From Edaphobacter dinghuensis (GTDB taxonomy: Bacteria > Acidobacteriota > Terriglobia > Terriglobales > Acidobacteriaceae): 64,000 nt of DNA. Positions 35,735-44,632 of this stretch are shown one piece after another; the first letter of the stretch is position 1, and each line of letters begins with the position of its first letter. A program made the translations under genes and the position numbers. Below the pieces are notes generated by a model. That model was not told the origin of the DNA and searched no databases. It saw nothing but the letters and a program-made list of their open reading frames with translations. Where the stretch lies: the NCBI RefSeq assembly GCF_014640335.1, contig NZ_BMGT01000001.1, forward strand, positions 682,001 through 746,000. Reading direction: 5' to 3'.

Positions 35735-35864
35735 CCGGACCCCCTTCAAGAGGCGCCCCAAGCTTAGTCCAAACCCTGTGCGGTTATAGTCACCTCGCGA
35801 CTGATCTTTAGTAATCCGCCCCTTCCAGATCCCATCACACCCCACCCAACCAACACATCCCTCG

Positions 35865-35894
35865 TCTGTCACTCCCGAAGGGAATCTGCGTTTG
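35865..35894 (+). repeat. F3 dispersed repeat
   Basis: CTGTCACTCCCGAAGGGAAT, then CTGCGTTTG; one stem base differs from other F3 copies (ACTCCC). Confidence 0.75.
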
Positions 35895-35909
35895 CCCCTC
35901 CAAACACCA

Positions 35910-35940
35910 ATGCCTCCTCGCATCTTCTGCGAGGAGGCAT
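35910..35940 (-). terminator. Hairpin after PEP-CTERM gene
   Basis: Perfect 12-bp stem ATGCCTCCTCGC/GCGAGGAGGCAT with a 7-nt loop, 30 bases downstream of the stop at 35971 on the minus strand. No clear T-run. Confidence 0.55.
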
Positions 35941-35970
35941 CAGCAACCTGACCGTACAGACCGGAGAGAA

Positions 35971-36537
35971 CTACCCAATCAATTTGCGCCGCGCTACTCC
36001 CGCCAGGCCAAGAATTCCCGTACCAAACAGAACCAGGCTCTCCGGTTCAGGCGTTACTGCCGTCGCCGAAGCAATCTGCTCGTTGCCGCACAGTTGTTGC
36101 GTCTGTGGCCCGTCCCATCCAATGTCGATCGATTCATGCGCGCCGCGGTAGTTATCGCATCCGCCCGCCTGCCCCTGATAGCAAAGGTAGTTCGTGCCCG
36201 CTCCAAGAAACGGGGACTGAATGGCAAAAAGACTGCCGGAGTAGGAGCCGAAGTTAAAGAAGAGCCCGGAAGCCGTCGCCGTCAAAGCATTTCCCGCGAC
36301 CACGTCCTGAGAGTTGCTCTGGGTCAGATTCAGCGAGTTCGATCCATCGTTCAGAAAGATGTTGTAGGCAGTAATGTCACCGGTCGCCAACGAACCCGAG
36401 TTCGAGTCCGTCGTGATGGTGCCGGTAACGTTGAAGCTGGCAAAGTTGTCGTTGAGGTTGTAGGTAAAGCTATCGGCATGCGCCAGTACAGGTGCCAGTG
36501 CCAGGATGGAGATTGCGATCAGGTTGCGAAGATACAT
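35971..36537 (-). CDS. PEP-CTERM sorting-domain protein
   Basis: A 188-residue exported protein. The signal peptide ends PVLAHA. The middle is rich in Asn, Ser, Gly and Thr, with two Cys pairs (CYQGQAGGC and a later C). The C-terminal tag reads TPEPESLVLFGTGILGLAGVARRKLIG. With the genes at 20272 and 35162 it makes three PEP-CTERM substrates in the window, none with an exosortase nearby. AGAGG lies upstream of the ATG. Confidence 0.87.
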   Translation of the reverse strand: MYLRNLIAISILALAPVLAHADSFTYNLNDNFASFNVTGTITTDSNSGSLATGDITAYNIFLNDGSNSLNLTQSNSQDVVAGNALTATASGLFFNFGSYSGSLFAIQSPFLGAGTNYLCYQGQAGGCDNYRGAHESIDIGWDGPQTQQLCGNEQIASATAVTPEPESLVLFGTGILGLAGVARRKLIG

Positions 36538-36729
36538 TATAGGGGCCTCTCAAAGTCGAGCAGTTCCATTGGTAAAGAAGTGCTGCCAGTCCTTATTGCA
36601 AATCGCGTGCCATTCGGTAAACATGCCAAAAACATGCAGATAAGCAGCGGAAAAGAGACAATCCCTTCCACAGTGGGCAAAAATTTGCACACAACATGAA
36701 TCCCATTGCATGTTCAAATTTCACCTCGC

Positions 36730-36903
36730 CGGGTACCCGATGTCTCGCTTTTGGGACATGAGTTGAACCACCACAACGTCACCCCAAAGTCACGTCATCT
36801 CGACCGAAGCGAAGCGAAGTGGAGAGACCCCTGTATTTCGCCTCGTTCAGCAGCAGCACAAAGCCGGGGTGTCCCACATCCCGATTCCAGGACGTGGGTT
36901 GAC
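36730..36903 (+). repeat. F2 + F1 + F2 dispersed repeats
   Basis: F2 at 36730-36772 (degenerate start), F1 at 36791-36840 with core GC-GAA-GC, and a second, mismatched F2 at 36865-36903. They fill the gap before folC. Confidence 0.83.
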
Positions 36904-36983
36904 GAGGCGGCAACAACCTACCCCACCCCATAACCCGCCTTAAATCAGACCCACACCCCATCCCCTTCGCCTAAAATATCCCC

Positions 36984-38531
36984 ATGTCCTACATCGCTGC
37001 GGTCGACCACCTTTACGCCCTCGGGCACGAGCTAGCCCCGGGGACGGCCGCCGCGCCGCGGCGCAAATTTGACCTCGCCCACATGCGCACGCTCATGGCC
37101 GCTCTCGGCGACCCGCAGAACACCTTCCCCTCCGTTCTCATCGCCGGAACCAACGGCAAAGGCTCCACCGCCTCCACGCTCGCCAGCATCCTCACCGCCG
37201 CCGGCTACCGCACCGCCCTCTACACCTCGCCCCACCTCATCCGCGTCAACGAGCGCATCCAGATCGACGGCCACCAGATCCCCGACGACGACTTCGCCCG
37301 CCTCTACTTCCAGGTCGACAACGTCGCCAACCGCCTCGTCGCCTCCGGCACGCTCCCGCACCACCCCAGCTTCTTCGAGATCCTCACCGCCCTCGCCTTC
37401 CTCTATTTTGCAGGGAGAACAGGCGAGCCCACTTCCCATGACGCGCCGGAGGCGCCTTTCGCCCTGCGCGGAGCAGCAGTCGACATCGCCGTCCTCGAAG
37501 TCGGCCTCGGCGGCCGTCTCGACGCCACCAACATCGTCGAGCCGCTCCTCTCCATCATCACCGACATCGCGCTCGACCATCAGGACTACCTTGGCAACAC
37601 CATCGCCGCCATCACCCGCGAAAAGGCAGGCATCCTCCGCCCCAACGGAACCCTCATCACCCTGCCCCAACACCCCGAGGCCAACCAGACCCTCGGCGAA
37701 GTAGCCGCCGTCACCCCCAACCTCACCGCCATCAGCGCCGCCCCCTACATCCCCCCAACCCCACCCCAAAGTCACGTCATCTCGACCGAAGTGGGTGCCC
37801 CACGTCTCGACTCTGAGACGTGGGTTCACGAAGCACCCCAAACCCTGACCCCCAACCACTACACCCTCACCCTCGACAACCAACCCCTCGAAGTCAACTC
37901 ACCACTCCCCGGCCAGCACCAGCAACGCAACATCGCGTTAGCCATCGCCGCCGCCATCGCATTACGCAACCAAAAAAGTTACAAATCAGACAGCACAAGT
38001 AACCAAATAAGTTACAAAATCACAAACGCCAATATTGAAGCAGGAATCCGCAACACAAGCTGGCCCGGTCGTCTCGAGCTCATCCCATCCTCGACCCCCG
38101 GCCACCCACCGCTCCTCCTCGACGTAGCCCACAACCCCGCCGGTGCCTGGACCCTCCGCGCTGCCATCGCCGAGCTGCCCTCTTCGCAGCCCCGCACCCT
38201 CATCTTCAGTTGCCTCCGCGACAAGAGCCTCAAAGAGATGTCGCAGATCCTCCTGCCCCTCTTCGACGCCAACAGTGGCGACCTCGACCGCGCCCGCGAC
38301 CACGTCATCCTCGCCCCCATCGACAACCCGCGCGCCGCCTCGCTCACCGACCTGCTCGCCGCCGCCCACGACCTCGACATCCCCGCGCACGCCGCGCCGC
38401 ACATCACCGCCGCCCTCGCCGAAGCCCGAGCCATCACCCCACCCGACGGCATCATCATCGCCACCGGCTCCGTCTACCTCGTCGGCGAGATCCGCCACCT
38501 TGCCCTCCATGAAGGGGCCACCCCCGCATGA
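36984..38531 (+). CDS. folC: Folylpolyglutamate/dihydrofolate synthase with repeat-derived insert
   Basis: Mur-ligase family enzyme, 515 residues, well above the usual 420-450. It adds glutamates to folates and may also make dihydrofolate. The P-loop is VLIAGTNGKGSTASTLASIL. Later motifs are TSPHLIRVNERIQIDG, AVLEVGLGGRLDATN, DHQDYLGNTIAAITREKAGI and LLLDVAHNPAGA. Residues about 263-286 (SHVISTEVGAPRL, then DSETWVHEAPQ) are encoded by an F1-left/F2 chimera at 37773-37838, read in frame. The insert sits in a loop before the YTLTL strand, and the rest of the enzyme is intact. A further region near residue 140 is also longer than usual. It overlaps plsC by ATGA. Confidence 0.93.
   Translation: MSYIAAVDHLYALGHELAPGTAAAPRRKFDLAHMRTLMAALGDPQNTFPSVLIAGTNGKGSTASTLASILTAAGYRTALYTSPHLIRVNERIQIDGHQIPDDDFARLYFQVDNVANRLVASGTLPHHPSFFEILTALAFLYFAGRTGEPTSHDAPEAPFALRGAAVDIAVLEVGLGGRLDATNIVEPLLSIITDIALDHQDYLGNTIAAITREKAGILRPNGTLITLPQHPEANQTLGEVAAVTPNLTAISAAPYIPPTPPQSHVISTEVGAPRLDSETWVHEAPQTLTPNHYTLTLDNQPLEVNSPLPGQHQQRNIALAIAAAIALRNQKSYKSDSTSNQISYKITNANIEAGIRNTSWPGRLELIPSSTPGHPPLLLDVAHNPAGAWTLRAAIAELPSSQPRTLIFSCLRDKSLKEMSQILLPLFDANSGDLDRARDHVILAPIDNPRAASLTDLLAAAHDLDIPAHAAPHITAALAEARAITPPDGIIIATGSVYLVGEIRHLALHEGATPA
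37773..37838 (+). repeat. F1-left/F2 chimera inside folC
   Basis: F1 left arm at 37773-37790 joined to F2 at 37791-37838. The F2 stem is CCCACGTCTC-gactct-GAGACGTGGG; relative to the standard F2 both strands changed together. The same chimera type occurs at 16614-16673. Confidence 0.87.
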
Positions 38532-39493
38532 GCGAACCGATCGACGAACCACAAACCCACGTCATCTCGACTACTCCAAACAGCCCGGAGCTCCAGCAAA
38601 CGCACGCCTCGACCGGACCGCAGCTACCTCAAACCGACGTCATCTCGACCGAGCCCGGATCGCCCCAAAATCACGTCATCTCGACCGAAGCGAAGCGAAG
38701 TGGAGAGACCCCTGTATTTCCAAGTCCCGAACCACCCCAAATCCCCCCCACCGAAGCTCCACCAACTTCCCGCATCCTCCCCTGGCTGACCTACCTCCTG
38801 CTCATGCCGCTGATCGCCCTCGCCACCACCGGCTTCGGCTGCGTCTCGCTCATCGCCGGCCTGTGGGACAAGTCCGGCCGCCAGCAGCACGCCATCGCCC
38901 ACGCCTGGGCCAAAGTCCTCCTCCTCCTCAGCCTCTCGCCCGTCGAACTCATCGGAGCCGAAAAGCTCCACGAGCACGAGACCGCCGTCTACGCCTCCAA
39001 TCACCTCAGCTACTATGACACCCCGGTCCTTTTCGCCAAGCTGCCCTTCCAGTTCCGCATCCTCGCCAAACAATCGCTCTGGAAGGTCCCCTTCATCGGC
39101 TGGTACCTCCACCGCTCCGGCCAGGTGCCGGTCGACGCCAACAGCGCCCGTTCCGCCATCGCCAGCCTCAACCGCGGCGTGGCCACCCTTAAATCCGGCC
39201 TCCCACTAGTCCTCTTTCCCGAAGGAGGCCGCACCGCCACCGGCGAAACCCAGCCCTTCGTCTCCGGAGCAGCCTACATGGCCATCAAGGCGCAGCTCCC
39301 CCTCATCCCGCTCACCCTCGTCGGAACCTACGAGCTGCTCCCCATCCACACCTACCACCTGACGCCGCGCCCGCTGGCCATCATCGTAGGCGACCCCATC
39401 CCCACCACTGGCCTCACCACCCGCGACGCCGACGCCCTCACCCAACGCCTCCGCGAAGTCATCACCACCACCTACATGCAACACCACCAATAA
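38528..39493 (+). CDS. plsC: 1-acyl-glycerol-3-phosphate acyltransferase with repeat-encoded N-terminus
   Basis: Membrane acyltransferase of 321 residues that makes phosphatidic acid. Catalytic H159-x4-D164 lies in NHLSYYDTPV; the second motif is LFPEGGRTATGE and the third VSGAAYMAIKAQLPLIPLTLVG. A transmembrane segment lies at about 86-112. Residues 1-80 are unlike the family: they contain HVIST three times (one changed to DVIST) and end with EAKRSGETPVF, because F1 copies are read in frame. The ATG overlaps the folC stop (ATGA), so coupled translation supports this start, and no other start lies between it and the membrane helix. Confidence 0.9.
   Translation: MSEPIDEPQTHVISTTPNSPELQQTHASTGPQLPQTDVISTEPGSPQNHVISTEAKRSGETPVFPSPEPPQIPPTEAPPTSRILPWLTYLLLMPLIALATTGFGCVSLIAGLWDKSGRQQHAIAHAWAKVLLLLSLSPVELIGAEKLHEHETAVYASNHLSYYDTPVLFAKLPFQFRILAKQSLWKVPFIGWYLHRSGQVPVDANSARSAIASLNRGVATLKSGLPLVLFPEGGRTATGETQPFVSGAAYMAIKAQLPLIPLTLVGTYELLPIHTYHLTPRPLAIIVGDPIPTTGLTTRDADALTQRLREVITTTYMQHHQ
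38559..38720 (+). repeat. F1 copies encoding the PlsC N-terminus
   Basis: F1 left arms at 38559-38575 and 38636-38651, a more degenerate one at 38605-38620, and a complete F1 at 38672-38720 with core GC-GAA-GC. All are in the plsC reading frame. Confidence 0.85.
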
Positions 39494-39529
39494 TCACCCG
39501 CCACAAAACGATCAGAGCGACAAAAAAGC

Positions 39530-39759
39530 CGGGTGCCCCATGTCCCGCTTTTGGGGCATGGGTTGAACCACCACAAAACACGTCATCTCGACCGAAACTG
39601 CGAGGTCCCCGACGAGCTTGCTCGTTGGGGTGCAAGCCCGAAGGGCGTAGTGGAGAGACCCCTGTATTTCCCCGCATCGAATCAGCACCCATCCAAGGCG
39701 AAACACAGGGATCTCTCCACTCCAGCGGCAAAAGCGCCGCCTCCGGTCGAGATGACGTG
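39530..39759. repeat. F2 + F1 and inverted F1
   Basis: F2 at 39530-39573. Forward F1 at 39579-39670 has a compound core: CCCC-g-ACGAGC/GCTCGT-t-GGGG followed by GCCC-GAA-GGGC. Reverse F1 at 39689-39759 has core GCGGC/GCCGC. The two F1 copies face each other. Confidence 0.85.
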
Positions 39760-39842
39760 CATGGGGTGTTCGCTCAAAATTAGCGAGCGTGTGAGCGGCC
39801 CATGCAAATCCCACCCCATCGCCGTATCATGCAAATAAACCC

Positions 39843-40628
39843 ATGAAGCCGCGCATCGCCATTCCGCTCCCCACCAGCACCGACGCCGAGTACAACCGCA
39901 TCGCCTGGCCCGTCTACGCCGCCGCCATCGAAAAATCCGAGGGCCACCCCGTCGAAATCCCGCTCAACCTCTCTCCGCGCCAGACCATCGACCTCATCAA
40001 TACCTGCCACGCCGTCCTGCTCCCCGGCAGTCCTGCCGACGTCAACCCGCAAAAGTACGGCCACGACCCTGTCCCCGAGTGCAAACCCGCAGACGCTCCC
40101 CGCGAGAACGTCGACGAGCTGCTCATTCAGGACGCCCACAACCTCTACAAGCCCATCTTCGCTATCTGCTTCGGCACCCAGTCGCTCAACGTCTGGCGCG
40201 GCGGCACCCTCGTCCAGCACCTCGCACCCATGCCGGTGAACCATCCCGCCGGGCGCAGCGTCGCCGTCGCGCACACCGCCGCCATCGCACCCGACTCGCT
40301 GCTCGGCACCATCATCCCCGGCGAAGAGGCGCCCGAGCAGGAAGGCTATCTGCGCCTGCCCGTCAACTCCAGCCACCACCAGGCCATCGCCATCCCCGGC
40401 GACGGCCTCCGCGTCTCGGCCCGCTGCCCGCAGGACGGCGTCATCGAGGCAGTCGAGGGCGGCCAGTCCGGTGGCGACACCGAGAGCAGCCACTTTGTCC
40501 TCGGCGTCCAGTGGCATCCCGAGCGCAGCTTCGAGATCAGCGCCGCCTCCCGCGCTCTCTTCCACCGCTTCATCGCCGAAGCCACGGCCTGGACGCCCCG
40601 CTCCATCCACACTTCGGTCTCAAAGTAG
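39843..40628 (+). CDS. Class C26 glutamine amidotransferase/gamma-glutamyl hydrolase
   Basis: A 261-residue cytoplasmic PuuD-like hydrolase. The nucleophile Cys109 lies in PIFAICFGTQSLNVWRGG, where relatives read GICRG. Catalytic His and Glu lie in GVQWHPERSF. Also present are LLPGSPADVNPQKYG and NSSHHQAIAIPG. The family cleaves gamma-glutamyl-GABA or similar amides. It is the last strongly C-rich gene before the skew switch, and the parS cluster begins 31 bases after its stop. Confidence 0.9.
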   Translation: MKPRIAIPLPTSTDAEYNRIAWPVYAAAIEKSEGHPVEIPLNLSPRQTIDLINTCHAVLLPGSPADVNPQKYGHDPVPECKPADAPRENVDELLIQDAHNLYKPIFAICFGTQSLNVWRGGTLVQHLAPMPVNHPAGRSVAVAHTAAIAPDSLLGTIIPGEEAPEQEGYLRLPVNSSHHQAIAIPGDGLRVSARCPQDGVIEAVEGGQSGGDTESSHFVLGVQWHPERSFEISAASRALFHRFIAEATAWTPRSIHTSVSK

Positions 40629-40659
40629 CAAGAAAGCTCGCACGGCGATGTTCCGCGAA

Positions 40660-40675
40660 TGTTCCACGTGGAACA
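40660..40675. promoter_or_regulatory. parS site 1
   Basis: TGTTCCACGTGGAACA, a perfect 16-bp palindrome of the ParB-binding type. Confidence 0.9.
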
Positions 40676-40705
40676 TTGCCCTCATTCTTTCCTCTCCTCA
40701 TTAAG

Positions 40706-40721
40706 TGTTCCACGTGGAACA
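40706..40721. promoter_or_regulatory. parS site 2
   Basis: Same 16-bp palindrome, 46 bases from site 1. Confidence 0.9.
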
Positions 40722-40783
40722 ATCCTCTGGCTGCAACGAAACTCACTCCTGAATCGCCATCCTGTTTCACGCCCATCCCAAAA

Positions 40784-40799
40784 TGTTCCACGTGGAACA
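40784..40799. promoter_or_regulatory. parS site 3
   Basis: Same 16-bp palindrome, 78 bases from site 2 and just before an F1 copy. Confidence 0.9.
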
Positions 40800-40818
40800 C
40801 TCGCTTCCGCCCCAAAAC

Positions 40819-41067
40819 TCACGTCATCTCGACCGGAATTGCGGGGTCCCCGACGAGCTTGCTCGTTGGGGTGCAAGCGTAGCGGAGTGGAGAGATCCCT
40901 GTATTTCGTCTATGTGCGGAGTAAATGCAATGGAATAAGCCACTTGTGGCATCGGGCAGGCAGCAGACATAGAGCGACAGCCTCCGAAGCTGTAGGTCAG
41001 CATCGGCAAAATATAGGGATCTCTCCACTACGGCGGCAAAAGCGCCGCCTCCGGTCGAGATGACGTA
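40819..41067. repeat. Inverted F1 pair between parS 3 and the aldo/keto reductase
   Basis: Forward F1 at 40819-40908 with the CCCC/GGGG compound core. Reverse F1 at 41008-41067 with core GGCGGCG/CGCCGCC-like arms. They face each other across 100 bases, close to the GC-skew switch. Confidence 0.85.
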
Positions 41068-41161
41068 CGTTGGAACGGCATGTAGAAACGGTAAAAACAG
41101 AGCCGTATCAGGTCAAACCACAGCCGCATCGCAACCGCCCCGCGCTCCATCTAACCCCTTT

Positions 41162-42160
<999 letters not shown>

Positions 42161-42181
42161 GAGGTTAGGTTGTGAAGCGGC

Positions 42182-42207
42182 AGGAATGTTCCACGTGGAA
42201 CATTCCT
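42182..42207. promoter_or_regulatory. parS site 4 within a 26-bp perfect palindrome
   Basis: The parS core at 42187-42202 is extended on both sides by AGGAA/TTCCT, giving a 26-bp perfect palindrome. It lies between the reductase stop and rsmG and could also act as a terminator stem. Confidence 0.88.
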
Positions 42208-42267
42208 GCTTTATCGATGCGCGCCTGGGGTTAAATCGCTGCCGGGTTTGAGATACTGGAGCTTCCT

Positions 42268-42870
42268 ATGGCCACTCTCTCGGAATCCGCAATTGCAGGT
42301 TTGCTTGAGCCTTATCTTGCTCCGCCGCCTGAGCTTTTGCCGCGGCTGTCGGCGTATCTCGACCTTCTGCTGAAATGGAATGCCCGTACGAACCTGACCG
42401 CGATCCGCGAGCCGGAGGAGATGGTGCGCCGCCACTTCGGGGAGAGCCTGTTTGCCGCACGGCATCTGCGGCCGGAGGTAGATACGTTGCTCGATCTGGG
42501 TTCAGGGGCGGGCTTTCCGGGGATACCAATTGCCTTGCTCCGTCCCGAGATCCGGGTGACGCTGGCCGAGTCGCAACATAAGAAGGCGAGCTTTCTGCGT
42601 GAGGCGGTGCGGACGCTGGGGCTTTCCACGGAGGTCTGGGCCGGACGGGCGGAGGCCATGCCTCCTGAGCGGCGATTTCATACGGTGGCGCTGCGCGCGG
42701 TGGATAATATGGCTGCGGCGGTTGCGGTTGCCGAGGACCGGGCTGCACGGCAGATAGTAGTGCTGACCAGCGCGGCGCAGGCTCCTGAGCTGGCGGGGTT
42801 TTCCGAGCAGCAGGTAATTCCTTTGCCCGGCTCGCAGAGTGGTGTTCTGTTGGTGGCTTCGCGGGCTTAA
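42268..42870 (+). CDS. rsmG: 16S rRNA (guanine527-N7)-methyltransferase
   Basis: A 200-residue SAM-dependent methyltransferase (GidB). It has LLKWNARTNLTAIREPEEMVRRHFGESL, then motif I TLLDLGSGAGFPGIPIALLRP, VTLAESQHKKASFLREA and TVALRAVDNM. It modifies G527 of 16S rRNA. GGAG lies about 8 bases before the ATG. As in many bacteria it precedes parA-parB near the origin. parS site 5 begins immediately after its stop codon. Confidence 0.96.
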   Translation: MATLSESAIAGLLEPYLAPPPELLPRLSAYLDLLLKWNARTNLTAIREPEEMVRRHFGESLFAARHLRPEVDTLLDLGSGAGFPGIPIALLRPEIRVTLAESQHKKASFLREAVRTLGLSTEVWAGRAEAMPPERRFHTVALRAVDNMAAAVAVAEDRAARQIVVLTSAAQAPELAGFSEQQVIPLPGSQSGVLLVASRA

Positions 42871-42886
42871 TGTTCCACGTGGAACA
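42871..42886. promoter_or_regulatory. parS site 5
   Basis: TGTTCCACGTGGAACA starting at the base after the rsmG stop codon. Confidence 0.9.
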
Positions 42887-42923
42887 TTTCTGCCTGGCTG
42901 GTCCTAGATTCTCAACTCTTCCA

Positions 42924-43180
42924 TACGTCATCTCGACCGGAATTGCGGGGTCCCCGACGAGCTTGCTCGTTGGGGTGCAAGCGTAGCGTAGTGGAGAGAT
43001 CCCTGTATTTTGTATCCGCATTTTGCTTCGATGCCCGGCTCGTTACATAGCGAAATACAGGGGTCTCTCCACTACGGCGTGCGATAAAACTGCACACCTT
43101 CGGTCGAGATGACGTGGATTTGGGGTGGCATGATGGTTGGTTCAACCCATGTCCCAGAGGCGGGACATGGGGCACCCGGC
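42924..43180. repeat. Forward F1, reverse F1 and reverse F2 in the rsmG-parA gap
   Basis: Forward F1 at 42924-43011 with the CCCC/GGGG compound core, reverse F1 at 43052-43116, and reverse F2 at 43138-43180. This is the point where repeat orientation changes; everything to the right is reversed. Confidence 0.87.
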
Positions 43181-43191
43181 TTTGGGGCGAG

Positions 43192-43207
43192 TGTTCCACG
43201 TGGAACA
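43192..43207. promoter_or_regulatory. parS site 6
   Basis: Same 16-bp palindrome, 12 bases after the reverse F2. Confidence 0.9.
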
Positions 43208-43276
43208 TTTGCTTGGTGAGCTATGGTCTCTTGCGACTCTGCACTGGCCTTGCACCGTCCTTTTTTGGCCGCATTT

Positions 43277-43292
43277 TGTTCCACGTGGAACA
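43277..43292. promoter_or_regulatory. parS site 7
   Basis: Same 16-bp palindrome. A related imperfect sequence (TTTTCCACATGGAG) follows at 43297. Confidence 0.9.
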
Positions 43293-43296
43293 AAAG

Positions 43297-43386
43297 TTTT
43301 CCACATGGAGGCAGGGCTAACTCCCCTGAATGGGCTGAAAAACGCGGCTTCCACAAGTTCTCCACAGGAGAGAGCGCTTCTCCACA
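43297..43386 (+). promoter_or_regulatory. Three DnaA-box-like sequences, possible oriC
   Basis: TTTTCCACA at 43297-43305, TTCTCCACA at 43358-43366 and TTCTCCACA at 43378-43386. Each differs from TTATCCACA at one base, and all are on the same strand. They lie in the gap before parA, beside parS 7 and near the GC-skew switch. No long AT-rich unwinding element is obvious. Confidence 0.45.
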
Positions 43387-43442
43387 ACGAGATCGCCGTT
43401 GCGCCGGGGGGCTATGCCCGATACCCTTTCTTCTACCAGGTT

Positions 43443-44438
43443 ATGCCCGAAAATCCTTCTTCCAAACAGCTCGAATCAAGCGGCCCGGCGGTATCCAATT
43501 CAGGGGCCAAGTCCGGCGCTTCGTCCGCGGCCAAGCCTGCTGCTGAAGCAGGCGGAGGCAAGGGTTCGAAGGTACTGGCCGTCGTGAACCAGAAGGGTGG
43601 GGTCGGCAAGACGACGACCGCCATCAACCTTGCCGCGGCGCTGGCGTTGGAGGGGTTGAAGACGCTCTTGATTGACTGCGATCCGCAGGCCAATACGACG
43701 GGCGGACTGGGGTTTGCGCGGGACGATGAGCGGTCGAGCATCTATGACCTGCTGATGGGGCATGCTCCTGCGGAAAAGATTATTGTGCCGACTGAGGTGG
43801 AGAACCTGTCGCTGGTTCCAGGCAGCAAAAACCTGATTGGCGCGAACATCGAGCTGGTGGCGCAGGACCGCCGTGAGTATCGGCTGAGGGACGCGCTGGA
43901 GCCGGTGCGGGCGCAGTTTCCGTTTATTATTCTGGACTGCCCGCCGGCGCTGGACTTGTTGACCCTGAATTCACTGGTTGCCGCGGATGGGCTGCTGGTG
44001 CCGATGCAGGCGGAGTACTTTGCGCTGGAGGGCATCTCGGAGCTGATGTCGACGCTGGACCGGGTGACGCAGTCGTTCAATCCGAAGCTGGCGCTTGAGG
44101 GCGTGTTGCTGACGATGTATGACGACCGCACGAACTTGTCGCAACAGGTTACTGAGAATTTGAAGGGCTTCTTTACCGACAAGTTATTGAAGACGACGAT
44201 TCCGCGGAATATTCGGCTGGCGGAGGCGCCGAGCCATGGCAAACCGGTGTCGCTGTATGACGGCAAGTCGCGCGGGGCTGAGGCTTACCGCGAACTGGCG
44301 ATGGAGCTGCTTGAGCGGAATGGGATGAAGAGTCCGGAGGAAGAGCGGCGGAAGGCAGCGGCCAGGGCTGCGGCCAGCTCGCTGAAGTCGTTTCAGCAGC
44401 CGGAGAAGAAGGGGCGGTTCTGGCGGTCGAATAAGTAG
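43443..44438 (+). CDS. parA: Chromosome partitioning ATPase ParA/Soj
   Basis: A 331-residue Walker-type ATPase that works with ParB-parS to segregate origins. The deviant Walker A is KGGVGKTT at residues 51-58, followed by LLIDCDPQANTTGGLG and FIILDCPPALDLLTLNSLVAADGLLVPMQAEYFALEGISEL. The C-terminus is basic. The ATG at 43443 (MPENPSSKQ) is the start I favour; an AGG lies close by. The open frame continues to 43137, but that part holds parS sites, DnaA-box-like sequences and F2 and is not protein-like. parB follows after a repeat. Confidence 0.95.
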   Translation: MPENPSSKQLESSGPAVSNSGAKSGASSAAKPAAEAGGGKGSKVLAVVNQKGGVGKTTTAINLAAALALEGLKTLLIDCDPQANTTGGLGFARDDERSSIYDLLMGHAPAEKIIVPTEVENLSLVPGSKNLIGANIELVAQDRREYRLRDALEPVRAQFPFIILDCPPALDLLTLNSLVAADGLLVPMQAEYFALEGISELMSTLDRVTQSFNPKLALEGVLLTMYDDRTNLSQQVTENLKGFFTDKLLKTTIPRNIRLAEAPSHGKPVSLYDGKSRGAEAYRELAMELLERNGMKSPEEERRKAAARAAASSLKSFQQPEKKGRFWRSNK

Positions 44439-44449
44439 GTTTGGGTTTG

Positions 44450-44569
44450 TGGTGGTTCAACTCAGGGTTTGGGGTGATTCGAGCGGCGGAAATACAGGGA
44501 TCTCTCCACTTCGGCTTCGCCTTCGGTCGAGATGACGTTCGGTTAGGGCGCTTTGACCGAGATGACGTG
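44450..44569 (-). repeat. Reverse F1 with F2 and F1 remnants between parA and parB
   Basis: F2 remnant at 44450-44466 (TGGTGGTTCAACTCAGG), complete reverse F1 at 44489-44537 with core GGC/GCC-like, and a truncated reverse left arm at 44553-44569. They split the parA-parB operon. Confidence 0.82.
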
Positions 44570-44632
44570 AGTTTGGATGTATTGAATTTCAGTGAGTGAT
44601 GTTCAGAGATTTTTATAGAAAGCGTAAAGACT

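Noticed and set aside
43137-43442. N-terminal extension of parA by 102 codons
   Set aside because: This stretch holds two parS sites, part of an F2 and DnaA-box-like sequences and is not conserved in ParA; the ATG at 43443 gives a normal protein.
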